From: Candidatus Cloacimonadota bacterium
GTDB lineage: Bacteria; Cloacimonadota; Cloacimonadia; Cloacimonadales; TCS61
Direction of reading: 5' to 3'
Assembly: GCA_021108055.1 (NCBI GenBank)
Contig: JAIORR010000284.1
Location: 1 to 5,233, forward strand
Length of the DNA stretch: 5,233 bases
Shown: positions 5,169 through 5,233 of the stretch, one piece after another
Numbering within the stretch: the first letter of the stretch is position 1
How the letters are laid out: the number at the start of each line of letters is the position of its first letter
Position numbers and translations under genes: made by a program
The notes under the pieces: model-generated
Databases searched by the model: none
Told to the model about the DNA's origin: nothing
What the model saw: only the letters and a program-made list of their open reading frames with translations

Positions 5169-5189
5169 ATCTTTTTTTAGGAGGATATA

Positions 5190-5233
5190 ATGGCTAAGCA
5201 GAAATTTGTAAGAAACAAGCCGCATGTAAATAT
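5190..5233 (+). CDS. tuf: Elongation factor Tu, N-terminal 14 codons (cut by window end)
   Basis: The frame opens MAKQKFVRNKPHVN, closely matching the conserved EF-Tu opening (MAKxKFxRxKPHVN) that leads into the GTPase P-loop; the P-loop itself lies beyond the window. EF-Tu is the cytoplasmic GTPase that brings aminoacyl-tRNA to the ribosome. A full AGGAGG (5179-5184) stands 5 nt upstream. It is transcribed away from the other genes and marks a housekeeping boundary to the oxygen-defence cluster. The name rests on this short stretch but the match is distinctive. Confidence 0.88.
   Translation, partial: MAKQKFVRNKPHVN

Larger units (their letters stand above)
4873..5189. other. Divergent regulatory region between the EFR1 gene and tuf (317 bp)
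   Basis: No gene is seen here. From left to right it holds the EFR1-gene ribosome site (4879-4883), a candidate leftward promoter (4983-5011), an A-rich tract (about 5029-5063), a TTGACA box for tuf (5064-5069) and a tuf leader with a hairpin (5144-5168). A weak inverted pair, TTAG/CTAA with GAG/CTC (4999-5022), overlaps the leftward -35 box. Confidence 0.6.

Overview
The window is AT-rich bacterial DNA and reads as part of a strict or near-strict anaerobe's defence against oxygen. Seven genes lie on the minus strand. In transcription order they are: an EFR1-type flavodoxin/ferredoxin protein (4872-4099), a PerR-like Fur-family repressor (3935-3525), the DNA glycosylase MutM/Fpg (3521-2721), a flavodiiron oxygen reductase FprA (2607-1447), desulfoferrodoxin (1407-1027), rubrerythrin (892-356) and a short-loop rubredoxin (157-17). 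At the right edge, on the plus strand, the first 14 codons of tuf (EF-Tu) begin at 5190. The phylum cannot be fixed from this. The gene set suits sulfate reducers, clostridia or uncultured anaerobic candidate phyla, and the dense short intergenic repeats remind me of uncultured lineages such as Cloacimonadota (weak inference).

How the genes fit together: FprA reduces O2 (or NO), Dfx reduces superoxide to H2O2, rubrerythrin reduces H2O2 to water, and rubredoxin is the usual electron carrier to all three. MutM removes oxidised guanine. The Fur-family protein carries the Asp that marks peroxide-sensing PerR, and its stop is 3 nt from the mutM start, so regulator and repair gene are almost certainly co-transcribed. 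A plausible promoter lies upstream of perR. I see no convincing promoter or terminator between mutM and fprA, so all six genes may be one transcript.

The most unusual part is the spaces between the last four genes. Each holds a short GC-richer hairpin carrying a GGCGTAG signature (170-202, 914-943, 1420-1447). Two of these spaces also hold a larger element (210-349 and 910-1017) with imperfect inverted ends of about 30 bp built from CACnGAC units at 10-11 bp steps. In the second element a 30-nt hairpin sits inside the left arm, at a point where the first element is uninterrupted. This looks like a record of one small repeat inserting into another.

The 317-bp divergent region 4873-5189 carries promoter-like sequences for both flanking genes and a leader hairpin ahead of tuf. 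The 163-bp gap 3936-4098 contains an open frame without a start codon that may be a gene remnant. I found no tRNA, rRNA, CRISPR array or transposase gene. I see no clearly new multi-gene system; the novelty lies in the repeats.
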